A DNA stretch of 33,532 bases from Paenibacillus sp. Marseille-Q4541 (GTDB lineage Bacteria; Bacillota; Bacilli; Paenibacillales; Paenibacillaceae), in the NCBI RefSeq assembly GCF_018310695.1, contig NZ_JAGXCY010000046.1, positions 1-33,532 of the forward strand, written 5' to 3'. A program made the position numbers and the translations under genes. The notes beneath the pieces are model-generated. The model worked only from the letters and a program-made list of their open reading frames with translations. It had not been told where the DNA came from and made no database searches. How positions within the stretch are numbered: the stretch's first letter is position 1; each line of letters begins with the position of its first letter. Of the stretch, positions 32,936-33,532 are shown piece after piece.

Positions 32936-32994
32936 GCAGATTCAGTGGTTTACTGTTACTCAACTAACAAAGAAGGTTTGTTATAAAAGGAGAT

Positions 32995-33026
32995 TAAAAA
33001 AGTTCAACTATTATGTTGAACTTTTA
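32995..33026 (-). terminator. terminator of the VOC gene
   Basis: AAAAAGTTCAAC/GTTGAACTTTT hairpin; on the minus strand the trailing side is TTTTTTAATC. It sits just past the VOC stop. Confidence 0.75.
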
Positions 33027-33033
33027 ATGCTTG

Positions 33034-33399
33034 TTACATATTTTCAAATTGGAGATATTCTAAAATATTTCCGAAGGGGTCTCTGAAACTAATATATTTT
33101 CCTGGAGGACAATTAGTTGGTTCATCTACAATAAATTCCACTTCTTTACCTTTTAAAAATTTCACCGTTTCATAAATATCTTCAGTTCTCAGTCCTAATA
33201 CAACTCCTGTGATTTTATTATCTTGATTAAAGGTTGTATTATCGTTTGCTTCTAAAATAATTGGTAACTCTCCGTGTACAAGTGATGCAATATTAGGTCC
33301 ATACTGCTTGTTTAATTCAAAACCTAAAGTATTGGTATAAAAGTCAATTGCTTTGTTTAAATTGGGCACGTAAATACTTATAACACAAACCTGATTCAC
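33034..33399 (-). CDS. VOC-family protein (glyoxalase/dioxygenase fold)
   Basis: 121 residues from a GTG at 33399, chosen because AGGTGGG precedes it; the ATG at 33444 would add 15 residues not typical of the fold. VCVISIYVPNLNKAIDFYTN begins the first beta-alpha-beta-beta-beta unit; GKYISFRDPFGNILEYLQ closes the second. A Glu in the final strand (ILEYL) is a usual metal ligand, but the usual His near the start is replaced by Ser/Ile, so metal binding may be incomplete. Could be fosfomycin or bleomycin resistance-like, or a lyase; unassigned. Confidence 0.8.
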   Translation of the reverse strand: MNQVCVISIYVPNLNKAIDFYTNTLGFELNKQYGPNIASLVHGELPIILEANDNTTFNQDNKITGVVLGLRTEDIYETVKFLKGKEVEFIVDEPTNCPPGKYISFRDPFGNILEYLQFENM

Positions 33400-33492
33400 T
33401 ATTTCATCCCACCTATTCTTAGTATTAATGTAAATATTCTGCACGCATTTATGAGAACCCTTTATTTATTGTTTTATATAATTCCCTAAAAT

Positions 33493-33514
33493 GATTGATA
33501 ATGATAGATTGATA
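33493..33514. repeat. GATTGATA direct repeat upstream of the VOC gene
   Basis: GATTGATA at 33493-33500 and 33507-33514, period 14, with a GATAATGAT stretch across them that matches half of a Fur box. About 95 bp upstream of the VOC start. Weak. Confidence 0.25.
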
Positions 33515-33532
33515 TTGCATACTATATATAGT

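Noticed and set aside
1..33532. CRISPR arrays, tRNA or rRNA genes
   Set aside because: No regularly spaced repeats and no tRNA or rRNA signatures seen.

Overview
The window looks like chromosomal DNA of a low-GC Gram-positive, endospore-forming bacterium, most likely Paenibacillus or a close relative. This rests on AGGAGG-type ribosome binding sites, two T-box leaders, a YtaF sporulation membrane protein, a surface protein with three SLH domains, an ECF sigma factor paired with a DUF4179 protein, and a secreted GH53 galactanase with a CcpA-type cre site. The species call is inference. I see no rRNA, tRNA, CRISPR array or complete mobile element.

Layout. 1-5.5 kb: a co-directional train of small accessory genes (GNAT, Nudix, membrane protein, RimJ-type GNAT, zinc phospholipase C-like protein, TraB/ChaN-like protein, P-loop kinase, frameshifted DinB gene, membrane-anchored protein), most separated by under 60 bp. 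5.5-7.1 kb: a T-box leader and an aspartate-semialdehyde dehydrogenase of the archaeal/fungal type. 7.3-10.3 kb: DHA2 drug exporter, YtaF (minus strand) and an XRE-DUF1232 fusion. 10.4-12.1 kb (minus strand): a sodium-dependent NSS transporter behind a second T-box that reads as phenylalanine-specific. 12.2-15.1 kb: YdhK-type lipoprotein, then the ECF sigma and DUF4179 pair. 15.2-16.5 kb: HAD phosphatase and GNAT.

16.6-21.2 kb: secreted GH53 endo-galactanase under a cre site, MATE exporter (minus), a ROK regulator with a near-perfect palindrome at its own promoter, and a LacA/Maa-type sugar O-acetyltransferase. 21.3-22.9 kb: a small acidic protein followed by a signal-peptide-less CHAP lysin with three binding modules of a type I associate with actinobacterial proteins. 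23.1-25.0 kb: macro-domain protein and nucleotidyltransferase. 25.1-30.7 kb: an exported PHP-domain/SLH surface protein and a full-length GH2 beta-galactosidase. 31.0-33.5 kb: AlaX-like editing protein, a decayed IS1595-type transposase and a VOC protein (minus).

How genes may work together. GH53 (extracellular) and LacZ (cytoplasmic) are the two ends of a galactan-to-galactose route, and LacA-type acetylation could act on spare galactosides; no oligosaccharide transporter is visible here. The two T-boxes would tie a lysine/threonine/methionine precursor enzyme and an amino-acid importer to tRNA charging. The least explained unit is the acidic small protein plus CHAP lysin. Nothing here is a clear, complete new multi-gene system; the strongest leads are the lysin pair, the Phe T-box transporter, the T-box plus possible bypass promoter at asd, and the surface PHP protein.
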